A stretch of DNA of 63,443 nucleotides from the NCBI GenBank assembly GCA_002428525.1, contig DIWU01000035.1, positions 1 through 63,443 on the forward strand. Direction: 5' to 3'. Position numbers and translations under genes: made by a program. The notes beneath the pieces are model-generated. The model was not told where the DNA came from, did not search any database, and worked only from the letters and a program-made list of their open reading frames with translations. The stretch comes from a bacterium UBP14_UBA6098 (GTDB lineage: Bacteria > UBP14 > UBA6098). Below, in pieces: positions 23,754-33,500 of this stretch. Position 1 is the first letter of the stretch. Each line of letters starts with the position of its first letter.

Positions 23754-25769
23754 ATGCTGAACAGGTTCGATCCGCGGGCGGTTAAATTCGCGATCGCCCT
23801 TATGACCCTCGCGCTGTTTATCTCCGGTTGCTCCAAAGACGAAGATGAGGGGGCCGTCACGGACGGCACCTCATGGAGCTTGGTTGATACCGATATTATG
23901 AAAGTCCCCGGCGCGGTTTGGCCGGTCTCTTCGGGCGTCGTTATAGTTGGTGCCGACGAGGAGTATATCTACCGTTCGACCAACGGCGGCAGAGGCTGGA
24001 GCTACGAGATTCTCAACTCCGCAACGGGCAGAAAGCCACTGGATATATATTTCACGACTTCACGCGGAATTATGGTCGGCGAACGCGGCCTCCTATATAC
24101 CTCCACCGACAACGGCGCCACATGGTCGGATGTTTGTCCTCCGAGTGTGGCCGAAGACGAGTTAGACCTCAGAACTATTATATATCCCGCCACAGGCGAC
24201 AACAGCCCGTTCTTCGTTGTCGGCCAATCGGGAGCGCTTCTCAAATCCACAAATCAGGGCGCTTCGTGGACCGAGGTCAACCTCAATATCATCAGCGCCG
24301 AATCGACCATGGTCATCGACGAGGAAACCGGCGATACAACATGGGATCATACACCGGTTTACCTCAGACAGGAAATCGTCGATTTCACCGGCGGCCATGC
24401 ACCCTCCGCCTCGAGGATATATCTCGTCGGCGACACCCTCTCTATCGATTCGGAATTCTATCTCTACTATTCCAAGAACGGCGGAAGCACATGGGGTTCG
24501 CTTCGAGTGCCCTTGGGCGGAGCCTTCAAGGAATGCTATTTCTCCGACGACACGCTCGGTATGGTCTTCGGCCCGGACGGCGCGATTTGGAGTGTTAGGA
24601 CAACCAATGACACCATACGCCATTCGAATATTGCCATCCTCGGTAGCGGCAAGAATATCACCGGCGTCGAGTTCATTACTCCCACGCTCGGTTGGGCGAT
24701 CGGCGCGGGTGGATTGGTCGCGAAGACAATCAACGGCGGCACTAACTGGACATCGATCGATGTCGATGTCACCGGCTCGATCGCCGATATCGGATTCCTC
24801 AACGAAAACGAGGGATGGATTGTCGGCAACGACGACCTTCGCGGAACCGGAGCTATCAAATTGACCACCGACGGCGGCGCGAATTGGTTTTTCAAAAGCT
24901 ATGGTTTGGGCCTTGCCCTCAATACGATTCATTTCATTTCGCCATCAGTCGGATGGATTGCCGGAAAATCCGGCAGAATCGCCCATACAACAGATGGCGG
25001 CCGCATGTGGCTTCATCAGGATACCAAGATGGACAAGACCGTTCAAAGTATTTTCTTCCTCGATGAGAACCGCGGATGGGCTGTTGGATTCTCGACGAAC
25101 AACTACCTCGACACGCTGATGACGATCCTTCGGACAACCGACGGCGGCGATAATTGGACCTCGATTATGGACCTCCCCGGCCAACGATTGAACAGTGTCG
25201 CTTTCGCGAACGCCAACAGCGGTTGGGCGGTCGGGAACAAAGGGCTTATAGTCCGTAGCGAAGACGGCGGACAGACATGGACAACGCAAAACTCGTCGGT
25301 TCTGGCGGAACTTTTCTCGATCTCGGTTATAAGCGCTCAAGAGGCTATAGCCGTCGGCCAGTATGGCATAATTCTCAAGACCACAGACGGCGGTGCGACA
25401 TGGGCCGCCCTCAATAGCGGCACAGAACATAGCTTGACCGGAATCGATATGGTTAGTTCTTCCCTCGGATATGTTTGCGGAAGCTTGGGCACAGTGCTCA
25501 AAACGACCGACGGTGGAAGCTCATGGCAACTGCTCGATTTGCCGAACTATTCGGAAACGATTTTCAAATCGATAGATTTCTTGAACTCGGAAGTCGGTTG
25601 GGCGGTTGGAGAATTCGGATATATACTCCATACCGTCGATGGCGGTGCGACATGGTATCGCCAAGAGGCCGGCTTCTCCGAGGAATCGCTCAACGAGGTA
25701 TTCATCTTCGACGCCAACCATGCGTGGATAGTCGGCGATGGTAGTATCCTTATGGAACTCAACCCCTGA
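23754..25769 (+). CDS. BNR/Ycf48-like beta-propeller lipoprotein
   Basis: 671 aa. ATG 23754 has AAGGAG 7 nt upstream; an upstream in-frame ATG at 23715 lacks this. Lipoprotein signal ending LFISGC, then Asp/Glu-rich linker. I count 12 repeats of the form (S/T)xDGGxxW, for example TTDGGANW, TTDGGDNW, TTDGGATW and TVDGGATW, separated by GWxVG motifs. This is the Ycf48-like/BNR pattern and predicts one or two beta-propellers on the cell surface or in the periplasm. Plant and cyanobacterial Ycf48 helps photosystem II assembly; in heterotrophs the role is unknown and photosynthesis should not be inferred. Confidence 0.82.
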   Translation: MLNRFDPRAVKFAIALMTLALFISGCSKDEDEGAVTDGTSWSLVDTDIMKVPGAVWPVSSGVVIVGADEEYIYRSTNGGRGWSYEILNSATGRKPLDIYFTTSRGIMVGERGLLYTSTDNGATWSDVCPPSVAEDELDLRTIIYPATGDNSPFFVVGQSGALLKSTNQGASWTEVNLNIISAESTMVIDEETGDTTWDHTPVYLRQEIVDFTGGHAPSASRIYLVGDTLSIDSEFYLYYSKNGGSTWGSLRVPLGGAFKECYFSDDTLGMVFGPDGAIWSVRTTNDTIRHSNIAILGSGKNITGVEFITPTLGWAIGAGGLVAKTINGGTNWTSIDVDVTGSIADIGFLNENEGWIVGNDDLRGTGAIKLTTDGGANWFFKSYGLGLALNTIHFISPSVGWIAGKSGRIAHTTDGGRMWLHQDTKMDKTVQSIFFLDENRGWAVGFSTNNYLDTLMTILRTTDGGDNWTSIMDLPGQRLNSVAFANANSGWAVGNKGLIVRSEDGGQTWTTQNSSVLAELFSISVISAQEAIAVGQYGIILKTTDGGATWAALNSGTEHSLTGIDMVSSSLGYVCGSLGTVLKTTDGGSSWQLLDLPNYSETIFKSIDFLNSEVGWAVGEFGYILHTVDGGATWYRQEAGFSEESLNEVFIFDANHAWIVGDGSILMELNP

Positions 25770-25793
25770 TTACAAGGGCAAAAATGACTTGAT

Positions 25794-25822
25794 AAAAAAA
25801 CCCTCGAAAGAGGGTTTTTTTT
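25794..25822 (+). terminator. Strong rho-independent terminator
   Basis: AAAAAAACCCTC-GAAA-GAGGGTTTTTTTT: 5-bp GC core extended by A/T pairs, GNRA tetraloop and an 8-T tail; bidirectional in form. Confidence 0.85.
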
Positions 25823-25902
25823 GGTAAAGAGTAGTTAAACAATGATGCAGAAAACGCTTTTCGACATTTTTTAACTCATCTTTAAAATTTTTTTACCCTA
25901 TT

Positions 25903-25931
25903 TTGAATATTTTTGCTTAAATTGTTAATAA
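25903..25931 (+). promoter_or_regulatory. Promoter of nfeD and the band-7 gene
   Basis: TTGAAT (25903-25908), 17-nt spacer, TAATAA (25926-25931), preceded by A/T-rich DNA that may act as an UP element. Confidence 0.5.
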
Positions 25932-25968
25932 CATCCTGAAAGCGAAATCTTCTCAAGGGAGAAAAATA

Positions 25969-26415
25969 TTGGAACAAGCTTGGATTGTATGGACGATAAT
26001 CGCGGCGATATTCGCGATCGGCGAGATATTCACCGCCGGGTTTTTCCTGTTCTGGTTCGCGATTGGGGCTGGAGTGGCGGCGCTTCTCGCATGGTTGGGC
26101 CTCGGCTCGGGTTACCAGTTGGGGGCGTTTGTTGTCGTATCGACCGTTTTAGTCTTTTTCACAAGACGATTCGCGGAGAAGTTCACAAAGAAACAGCCCC
26201 CCGGAATCGGCGCGGACAGGATGATCGGCAAGATCGGACTGGTCCTCGAGGAGATCGACAATATCGAGAACAAGGGGCTGGTGCGAATCGATAATGAGGA
26301 GTGGCGCGCCGAGTCCGAAGATGGTAATAAAATTGAAAAGGGCGCCCGAGTCGAGGTTTGCGAGATCGACGGAGCGCATGTAATAGTCAAGCCCGTAAAG
26401 GAGGGCGCACAATGA
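25969..26415 (+). CDS. NfeD family membrane protein
   Basis: 148 aa starting at TTG 25969 after an AAGGGAG site. Transmembrane segments in the N-terminal half (about 4-25 and 30-75) precede a C-terminal OB-fold domain (about 85-145; GADRMIGKIGLVLEEIDNIENKGLVRIDNEEWRAESE), the short NfeD form without the protease domain. NfeD proteins pair with stomatin/flotillin (SPFH) proteins, here the very next gene, which it overlaps by 4 nt. The pair is thought to organise membrane microdomains or quality control. Confidence 0.87.
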   Translation: MEQAWIVWTIIAAIFAIGEIFTAGFFLFWFAIGAGVAALLAWLGLGSGYQLGAFVVVSTVLVFFTRRFAEKFTKKQPPGIGADRMIGKIGLVLEEIDNIENKGLVRIDNEEWRAESEDGNKIEKGARVEVCEIDGAHVIVKPVKEGAQ

Positions 26416-27293
26416 TAGCATTCTATATTGTAGTGGCGTTTTTCGTGCTGATCGTCGCCGGAACATCGCTCAAGGTCATTCGGCCGTGGGAAAAGGGCCT
26501 CGTCGAGAGGCTCGGCAAATACCAAAGAACCGCCAACAGCGGCCTGACGGTTATTCTGCCCTTCATCGAAAAGATAATCAAGGTCGATATGCGCGAGCAG
26601 GTCGTCGATGTCCCGCCGCAAGCGGTTATCACGAAGGACAATGTCGCCGTCGAGGTCGATGCGGTGGTCTATCACGAGGTGACAGACCCGGTGAAGGTGA
26701 CCTACAATGTCGCGAACTTCTACCTCGCGGCGACAAAACTCGCGCAGACCAACCTCAGAAACCTCATCGGCGATCTCGCCCTCGACGAGTCCCTCACCTC
26801 GCGCGAGCTAATTAACACTAAGCTTCGCCAAATCCTCGACGACGCAACCGACAAATGGGGGGTGAAAGTCACCCGCGTCGAGCTTCAGCGTATCGAGCCG
26901 CCGGAGGATGTCACCGAAGCGATGCACCGCCAGATGAAGGCCGAGCGCGACCGCCGGGCGATGATCCTCGAGGCCGAGGGACACAAACGCTCCGCCGTCC
27001 TCAAGTCCGAGGGCGACGCCGAGGCGATTAAGAAGATTGCCGACGCAAATAAATATCAGAGAATCGCCATCGCATCGGGAGAGGCCGAGGCAATTAGCAC
27101 GGTTTACAAGGCTATCCACGACGGCAACCCGACCAACGAACTGATCGCGATCAAATATCTCGAGGCCCTCGAGAAGATGGCCGACGGCAAATCCACGAAG
27201 ATCTTCCTGCCCATAGAGACGAGCGGGATTCTCGGGAGCATCGGCGGAATCGGCCAGCTTTTTAAGGACTCTCCCGACGAGAAAGAAAAATAA
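26412..27293 (+). CDS. SPFH/band 7 (stomatin-like, QmcA-type) protein
   Basis: 293 aa from ATG 26412. N-terminal membrane anchor (about 1-20), SPFH domain (about 22-190; IRPWEKGLVERLGKYQRTA, then LPFIEKIIKVDMREQVVDVP) and an Ala/Glu-rich helical stretch (about 190-250) typical of oligomerising stomatins. It forms large membrane-attached rings together with the NfeD partner encoded upstream. The open frame begins earlier, inside nfeD, but homology and the ATGA overlap fix the start. Confidence 0.9.
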   Translation: MIAFYIVVAFFVLIVAGTSLKVIRPWEKGLVERLGKYQRTANSGLTVILPFIEKIIKVDMREQVVDVPPQAVITKDNVAVEVDAVVYHEVTDPVKVTYNVANFYLAATKLAQTNLRNLIGDLALDESLTSRELINTKLRQILDDATDKWGVKVTRVELQRIEPPEDVTEAMHRQMKAERDRRAMILEAEGHKRSAVLKSEGDAEAIKKIADANKYQRIAIASGEAEAISTVYKAIHDGNPTNELIAIKYLEALEKMADGKSTKIFLPIETSGILGSIGGIGQLFKDSPDEKEK

Positions 27294-27330
27294 ACCGAAA
27301 CTCGTCGCCGAACAGTCGTTCTTCATCCGA

Positions 27331-27363
27331 AGGGAGGGGATTTCCCCTCCCTTTCCTTTTTTT
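27331..27363 (+). terminator. Rho-independent terminator after the band-7 gene
   Basis: 9-bp stem AGGGAGGGG / CCCCTCCCT (27331-27339 with 27344-27352), 4-nt loop, then a T-rich tail. Confidence 0.8.
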
Positions 27364-27444
27364 ATTCGTGAGGTTTGAGATGCTTTATTCTAAAGCCTTC
27401 AAAACCCAAGGTCCTCAATCGAATCGCTGTAAAAAAGAAAGCCC

Positions 27445-27473
27445 TTGACCCAAAGCCGACGGGCGCCTATAAT
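27445..27473 (+). promoter_or_regulatory. Near-consensus promoter
   Basis: TTGACC (27445-27450), 17-nt spacer, TATAAT (27468-27473). It drives the exported-protein gene at 27505 and probably rnfB. Confidence 0.75.
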
Positions 27474-27504
27474 AATTAAATTTAGTATTAAACAAAGGCG
27501 AACA

Positions 27505-28155
27505 ATGAAAAAGATATCGATTGTCCTTCTGGTTTGGCTATCGGCGATATTTGCCGAGTCGGATTCGCTGTGGAATTGTATAATCGAAAACTGCTCCCAG
27601 ACCGCGCCAACTCAGGCCTCGACCGGAGAGTATCGCTGGAAATCCTATTCCGATACCCTCGAGGGAGAATTCTTCTATCTGCCGCCACAGGCAACCTATC
27701 TCGTCTCCGGCGATTCGATTGTTAAAATCGGCTTCTTCTCGCTAAAAGACCCTTGGTTCGATTGGTGGATCGAACGAAACCCCGTGAGGCTCGGCCACCT
27801 TTATGAGACCGCACTCGTCAAAGACTCCCTCGCCTTCCGAATCTACGACCATAAATCGATCTCGGCGGAACATCCAAATGTCCGCGCGGCCTACGACCGC
27901 GGTTCTTGCGAGCTGTTCTCCGCGCTTTTTTATTGGCCGGCCGAGGCCGGGCACGGCTTCCCCGGAGCCGACGCTATCTACTACGAATTCACAATCACTG
28001 ACCAATACGCCCTCGCGCCCACGAAGCGGCTATATCTGAACCGTAGCGGAGATATTGTCGACGAGCTTATCTTCGAGTCGGCCCGAAGCGCGAGGGATAC
28101 TCCGACCGATAGCCTGATAATTCACAAACTCCTATCGCACGAATCATTCGAGTAG
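27505..28155 (+). CDS. Exported protein, unknown function
   Basis: 216 aa from ATG 27505; the frame runs upstream to 27445, but that part contains the promoter. Signal peptide KKISIVLLVWLSAIFA. The mature protein has a YRWKSYSDTLEGEFFYLPPQATYLVSGD stretch near residue 40 and looks beta-rich, of the LolA/LppX-like outer-membrane lipoprotein carrier general type, but I cannot support a family. Ten nt before rnfB and on the same transcript. Confidence 0.6.
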   Translation: MKKISIVLLVWLSAIFAESDSLWNCIIENCSQTAPTQASTGEYRWKSYSDTLEGEFFYLPPQATYLVSGDSIVKIGFFSLKDPWFDWWIERNPVRLGHLYETALVKDSLAFRIYDHKSISAEHPNVRAAYDRGSCELFSALFYWPAEAGHGFPGADAIYYEFTITDQYALAPTKRLYLNRSGDIVDELIFESARSARDTPTDSLIIHKLLSHESFE

Positions 28156-28165
28156 AGGTGCTTCG

Positions 28166-29065
28166 ATGGATCTCAATTTCTTCGGCTCTTTCATCGAGTT
28201 AGGACTCTTAGCCCTGCTTTTCGGGGCATTCTTGGGTTTCGCCGCTAAAAAATTCGCCGTCGAGGTTGACGAGCGAGTCGAGCAGGTCGAGGCCGTCCTT
28301 CCAAATGCCAATTGCGGCGCCTGCGGAATGCCGGGTTGTTCGGCCTATGCCCGCGATGTCGTCGCAGGGAAGGCACCCGTCAACGCCTGTATCCCCGGCG
28401 GACCGGCCGTTTCGGCGGCGATTTGCCGGATCCTCGGCGCAGAAGCGCAAGTATCGGTTAAAACGATAGCCCGGCTCAAGTGCCGCGGAGGCAACAACAG
28501 AGCTAAGGACAAATTCCAATACGACGGAATCCTCGACTGCAGGGCGGCTGTCTTGGTCGCCGACGGCCCGAAGATGTGCCCCAACGGTTGCATCGGCCTC
28601 GGAACCTGCGCCGAGGTTTGCCTCTTCGATGCGATAACGATGGGCGAAGACGGCCTTCCAATTATCTCGCCGGAGGAATGCACCGGTTGCGGGGCATGCG
28701 TGAAGGCCTGTCCCAAAAAGGTTCTCGAGCTTATACCCGCGAAAAATCAGGTATGGGTCGCCTGCAACAACAAGCTCCCCGGCAAGTTCGTCAAAGAGGC
28801 CTGCGAAACCGGATGCATCGCCTGCAGGCTCTGCGAAAAGAACTGCCCGGTGAGCGCGATTATCTTCGAGGACAACCTCGCCCGAATAGATTATTCGAAA
28901 TGCAACAATTGCCAGATATGCGTTGTCGTTTGCCCCACCGGCACGATTCACACCAACAAATCAGGGGAAATCACCAACGACGCGCCTAAGGTTCGGGCCG
29001 CCCTCGAACGCAAGAAGGCCAAAGAGGCCGAGGCTAAAGAGGCCGCCGAGAAGAAAGAGGCATAG
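28166..29065 (+). CDS. rnfB: RnfB-type electron transport iron-sulfur protein
   Basis: 299 aa. N-terminal transmembrane helix (about 7-28), then the RnfB domain with C-x2-C-x4-C (NCGACGMPGC, about 50-59) and a fourth Cys near 74 for one [4Fe-4S]. Further Cys sets follow: CPNGCIGLGTCAEVC, CTGCGACVKACP, CIACRLCEKNCP and CNNCQICVVVCP, giving several more clusters. The tail is Lys/Glu/Ala-rich. RnfB accepts electrons from ferredoxin in the Rnf complex. The other Rnf genes are not adjacent, so either the locus is split or this RnfB serves another ferredoxin-linked enzyme. Confidence 0.9.
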   Translation: MDLNFFGSFIELGLLALLFGAFLGFAAKKFAVEVDERVEQVEAVLPNANCGACGMPGCSAYARDVVAGKAPVNACIPGGPAVSAAICRILGAEAQVSVKTIARLKCRGGNNRAKDKFQYDGILDCRAAVLVADGPKMCPNGCIGLGTCAEVCLFDAITMGEDGLPIISPEECTGCGACVKACPKKVLELIPAKNQVWVACNNKLPGKFVKEACETGCIACRLCEKNCPVSAIIFEDNLARIDYSKCNNCQICVVVCPTGTIHTNKSGEITNDAPKVRAALERKKAKEAEAKEAAEKKEA

Positions 29066-29075
29066 CCTCGTCGGG

Positions 29076-30524
29076 CTAATTCGCCGCTATTCCACGGCGC
29101 TCGAGCAGGGTGCCTTCCATCAGATAAAGGCTCGAGAGGGCTTCGAGATAGACCGCCCTCGCGCGGGCCTGACCGAGCTGGCTTTCGATAAAATCGCGTT
29201 GCGCCTGTAAGACTTGGAAGTTCGTGGACTTACCGATGCGGAACTTTTCTTGCTCGGCCTCGAGCTTCTTCTCCTGAAGTCGGTTGGCGACCTCGGTCGC
29301 CTCGATTTGCCGCCCCGAGCGAAAAACCTCGGAGTAAGCGATGCGAACATCCCTCTCAACAAGCCGTTCCATATTCTCGAGCGCAAGCTGAAGTTGCTCG
29401 CGGGTCCATCTTGTCCGCGCATGTTCGGCTCTCGCCTGCCGAAGCGTAAGCGGCAGTTCGAGGCTCAAACCGCCCTTTGCTTTGTAGTATGGGCTATCGA
29501 GGTCCGGGGTTGCGTCCTCGAAGGAGCCGGCGTAGCTCGTCCGACCCAACTCGATGAACAAATCGAGTTTTGGAAGCAGGCCGTTTCTGGTTCTTGCAAG
29601 ATCGAGGCGGTTCTTCCGAAGCGAAAGCCGCGCCTGATTCAAATCCGGCCGATACATAATCGCGAGGCTCTCGTGGAGGGCGATTCCATCGACTGTATCC
29701 TGTGGAACAACCGGGCTTTCGGTCGGCACGATGAAAAGCTCCCATTCGTTTTCCGCCCCGGGGTTGAGAAGGTAAATTAGTTTCAGTCTCGCTTGTTCCT
29801 CGCGCGCCCGAGCGTCGATCATCGCCGCCTCGCGGGTCGCAACCTCGGCATGGACGGCGGCAAGCTCGATCTCCGCGAGCTTTCCGACCTTGATTCGCTC
29901 CTCGGATTCGAGAAGCTGGGTTCGAGCGAGCGTCAGCGATCGCTCCCTGATCTCGAGCTCTTTAACCGCAAGATACAAGCCCCAATAGGCACCCTCGACC
30001 TCGGCGATAACGCTCTCCCCGAGCGCTTTCAGCTCCAGCTCGGAGATTTCGACATCGATCTTTGCCTTGCGAAGCCGGGCGAGGTTGGATACCGGCGAGA
30101 TCCCCTGCAGAAGGGATTGGTTGACCGAGACGCCGATCTCGGACGACCATTGTTCCAGCGAGGATTCCGGCAAATCGCCGGAGATAGAGGCCTCAGCCGA
30201 GATAGTGGTTCCGGTAGGAAGCGCAAAACCGAGCGAGCCTTGGAAGCTCTGTCCCTTCGATATCTGCAAAGACGTTTCCTCTGAGGAACCGTATGAAAAG
30301 GGCGTCTCGGATTCGGTCATTGTGGCCGACCCGGTCAATTCCGGCTCGAAGGCCGCCCCCTCCGCGCGGACATAGGTCTTCGCGATCTTCGGGCCGAGGC
30401 GTTCGATCCCGATTGCGGCGTTGTTCTCGAAGGCGATGAGTATAGCCTCCTCGAGCGAGACGAAAAGTGTGTCCCCCGCGAATGCGGCATGAATGAGAAG
30501 CAATATCGTAAGTATTCGTTTCAT
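29076..30524 (-). CDS. TolC-family outer-membrane efflux protein
   Basis: 482 aa with a signal peptide. Two OEP repeats of long amphipathic helices, for example ELEIRERSLTLARTQLLESEERIKVGKLAEIELAAVHAEVA (middle) and RLQEKKLEAEQEKFRIGKSTNFQVLQAQRDFIESQ (C-terminal), the latter being the typical TolC closing motif. It forms the trimeric exit duct of the pump encoded by the two genes upstream. Convergent with rnfB, 10 bp apart, no clear terminator between. Confidence 0.9.
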   Translation of the reverse strand: MKRILTILLLIHAAFAGDTLFVSLEEAILIAFENNAAIGIERLGPKIAKTYVRAEGAAFEPELTGSATMTESETPFSYGSSEETSLQISKGQSFQGSLGFALPTGTTISAEASISGDLPESSLEQWSSEIGVSVNQSLLQGISPVSNLARLRKAKIDVEISELELKALGESVIAEVEGAYWGLYLAVKELEIRERSLTLARTQLLESEERIKVGKLAEIELAAVHAEVATREAAMIDARAREEQARLKLIYLLNPGAENEWELFIVPTESPVVPQDTVDGIALHESLAIMYRPDLNQARLSLRKNRLDLARTRNGLLPKLDLFIELGRTSYAGSFEDATPDLDSPYYKAKGGLSLELPLTLRQARAEHARTRWTREQLQLALENMERLVERDVRIAYSEVFRSGRQIEATEVANRLQEKKLEAEQEKFRIGKSTNFQVLQAQRDFIESQLGQARARAVYLEALSSLYLMEGTLLERRGIAAN

Positions 30525-30542
30525 ATCGATAGCCCGAATTCT

Positions 30543-33500
30543 TTAGCCCAAGTTTTTTGTGTCGGCCGACCCGTGGCCACGACGGTCGAAGATGATATAA
30601 ACAACCGGAATGAGAACCAGCGTAATAAGCATCGAGCTGAGCAGTCCGCCGATGACCACTCTTCCCAACGGAGCCTGCATCTCCCCGCCCTCTCCGAAGC
30701 CGATCGACATCGGCAGAAGCCCGAGAACGGTCGTGAATGTCGTCATCAAGATAGGCCTCAGCCTGCGGGAACCGGCCAGTTTCAAGGCGGCAATCGGCCC
30801 CATTCCCTCGCTTCGGCGCAAATGGTTTGTATAATCGACCAGCAGGATCGCGTTGTTGACAACGATGCCGGCCAGCATAATACAGCCAATAAAGGCCTGC
30901 ATACTGAAAACAGTTCCGGTTATAATCATAGTAATCACTACCCCGATCAAGGCCATCGGGATCGAGAATATTACCACAAACGGGAACCTGAACGACTCGA
31001 ACTGCCCGGCCATCACGAGATAGACCAGCAGAATCGCAAGGATGAACCCGAAGATCAGCTCCCGGAAGGCCTTCTGTTGTTCCTCGTAGTCGCCGCCGAA
31101 GGTGATCGAGAAATCCTTTGGCACCGGAAGCGCGGCCAATTCGCGACGCATATCCGCCACAACGGAGCCCATATCCCTTCCCGTGAAGTTCGCGCTGACC
31201 GTGACTATTCGCTCTTGGTTCTTCCGGTCGATAACCCCCGGGCCCTCTTTTGCGATAGTCGATACGACATTCCTGAGAACAACCGGCTCGCCGCGGTTGT
31301 TCATCACCGTCAGGTCTAAAAGGTTGTCGAGGTCCATCCTGTCCGTTTCGCTCAGGCGAACGAGGATATCGTATTGCTTTCCGCCCTCTCTATAATAGGA
31401 CGCGACAGAACCGCCGACAACGACCTGCAAGGCCTCGCCGATCTTCGACACGGTCAGCCCGAGGTCGGCGGCCCTCTGGCGGTCGATACGGATCACCTGC
31501 TCCGGGCTTCCCTGTTCGCTACTGAGCCTCGTGTCGGTCACCCCCGGCACCTTTTGAACTATCTTCTGAACCTCGTCCGCGAGTTTATAGGCCGTGTTCA
31601 AATCGTAACCCCGTATCTCGACGCTGATATTGTCGTCCGAGGAGATGCCCATGCGAAGAATAAACATCCCACCGCCCGATCGGGTTCGTATAGTCGCTCC
31701 GGGGACACTCCCGATGGCCTTTCGGACAGCGTTTGCGATCTCCTCGCTACTTCTTTTCCTTTGGGATTTCGAGGCGAGCATCACGCGGATCTGCGAGGTG
31801 TTCGACGAGCTCGAGCGCCAACCGCCGCCGCCCACCGAGGTGATCATCGAGACCATCTCGGGCACCTCGCGCTCGATGGTCGCTTCGATATTTTTAGTCA
31901 CCTCATCGACAATATCCAGCCGCGTGCCGGGGACCATCTCGATATTGACTCGAACCTCGCCCTCGTCGGCGGTGGGCATAAGCTCGACCCCCACGGTTCC
32001 TGCGAGGAGGGCAAAGATTAAAAACAAAGCGCCCGCAGTTATAAGGACTATCTTCTTATGGTCGAGCGCCCATTGTAAAACTTGGGCGTATCTCGCCTCG
32101 ATCGTCGTGAAGCTCTTCTCGCTGAAATTGTATATCCTCCTCACAAGCCCGTGATTGTTGGCCGCGTCGGCTGAGCCTATATGAAGAAACCTCGAGGCGA
32201 GCATCGGAACCAAAGTCAAGGCCACAAAAAGCGAGCACACGAGGGAGAAACTCACAACAAGCGCCATTTGTTGGAACATAATCCCGGACATCCCGCGTAT
32301 GAACACGACGGGAATGAAAACCACGATGGTGCTTAGAACGCTTGCGAGGATCGCCGACCAAACCTCCGAGGTGCCGGTTAACACGCTTTCGATCGGCGAT
32401 TTGCCGTGTTCCCTGTGGCGATAGATATTCTCGAGCACAACGATCGAGCTATCGACGAGCATACCGATCCCGAGGGCCAACCCGCCGAAGGTCATGATAT
32501 TCAATGTGAAACCGCTGAAATATAGTAGCGCGAAGGTCGCGATGATCGAGACCGGTATCGCCGTCGCGATGATCGTCGTGCTGGAGATATTCCGCAGGAA
32601 TACGAACAGGATTAGCAGGGCCAAAAGCCCTCCGACAACGAGCGAGAAGCCGACATTGTTCATCGACTGGCGAATATACTTCGAGGTGTCGTTTAGGATC
32701 GTGAGTTTTATCTGCGGGAAATCGCGATTTATCTTCTCGAGCTCTTCTTTGACGCCCGAAGCCACCGAGACCGTATTTGCGCCGGATTGTTTGCTGATCG
32801 AGATCCGGATTCCCGGGTCGCCGTCGATTCTAATATAGTTACGAACCTCTTCCCAAGAGTCGGAGACATTCGCGATGTCGCGAATCTGGATCGGTGTCCC
32901 TTCGCGAATCGTCACGACGGTGTTTTTGATCTCCTCGATAGAGGTAAACTCGCCGAGGGTGCGAATCAGCACCTCGAAATTACCCCGTTTATAAAGGCCC
33001 GCGGGGATATTTCGGTTCTCGTTTTTCAGGGCCGAGACAATCGCTTCCGGCGATATTCCGAGTGATTTCATCTTTTGGGATTCGAGGTCGATATGAATCT
33101 CGCGCATAAGCCCGCCGCCGATATCCACCGCCGCAACCCCCGGAATCCTTTCGAGCCTGTATTTGACCTGATCCTCGACGAACTGGCGCAGATCGAGGGA
33201 ATTTATATTCCCCGAAACACCAATCATAAGGACCGGGGAGGCCGAGAGGTCAAATTTTCGGATCGTCGGCCTATCGACATCGTCGGGAAGCCTGCCGACA
33301 ACGCGGTCTATTCGGTCGCGAATATCGTTTGTGGCCTCGTCGAGATCGGTTCCCCAATCGAAGGACAGTCGAATAGTGCTCCTGCCCTCGCTGGAGGTGG
33401 AGTTGATCTCCTGCACGCCCTGAACCGCGGCGACCGCCTCCTCGATCGGCCTCGTGATGATCTCTTCGATCTCCTGCGGGCCGACATTGTTGTAGCTTGT

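Noticed and set aside
23754..25769. Evidence for photosynthesis
   Set aside because: Ycf48-like repeats are widespread in heterotrophs and no photosystem gene is present.
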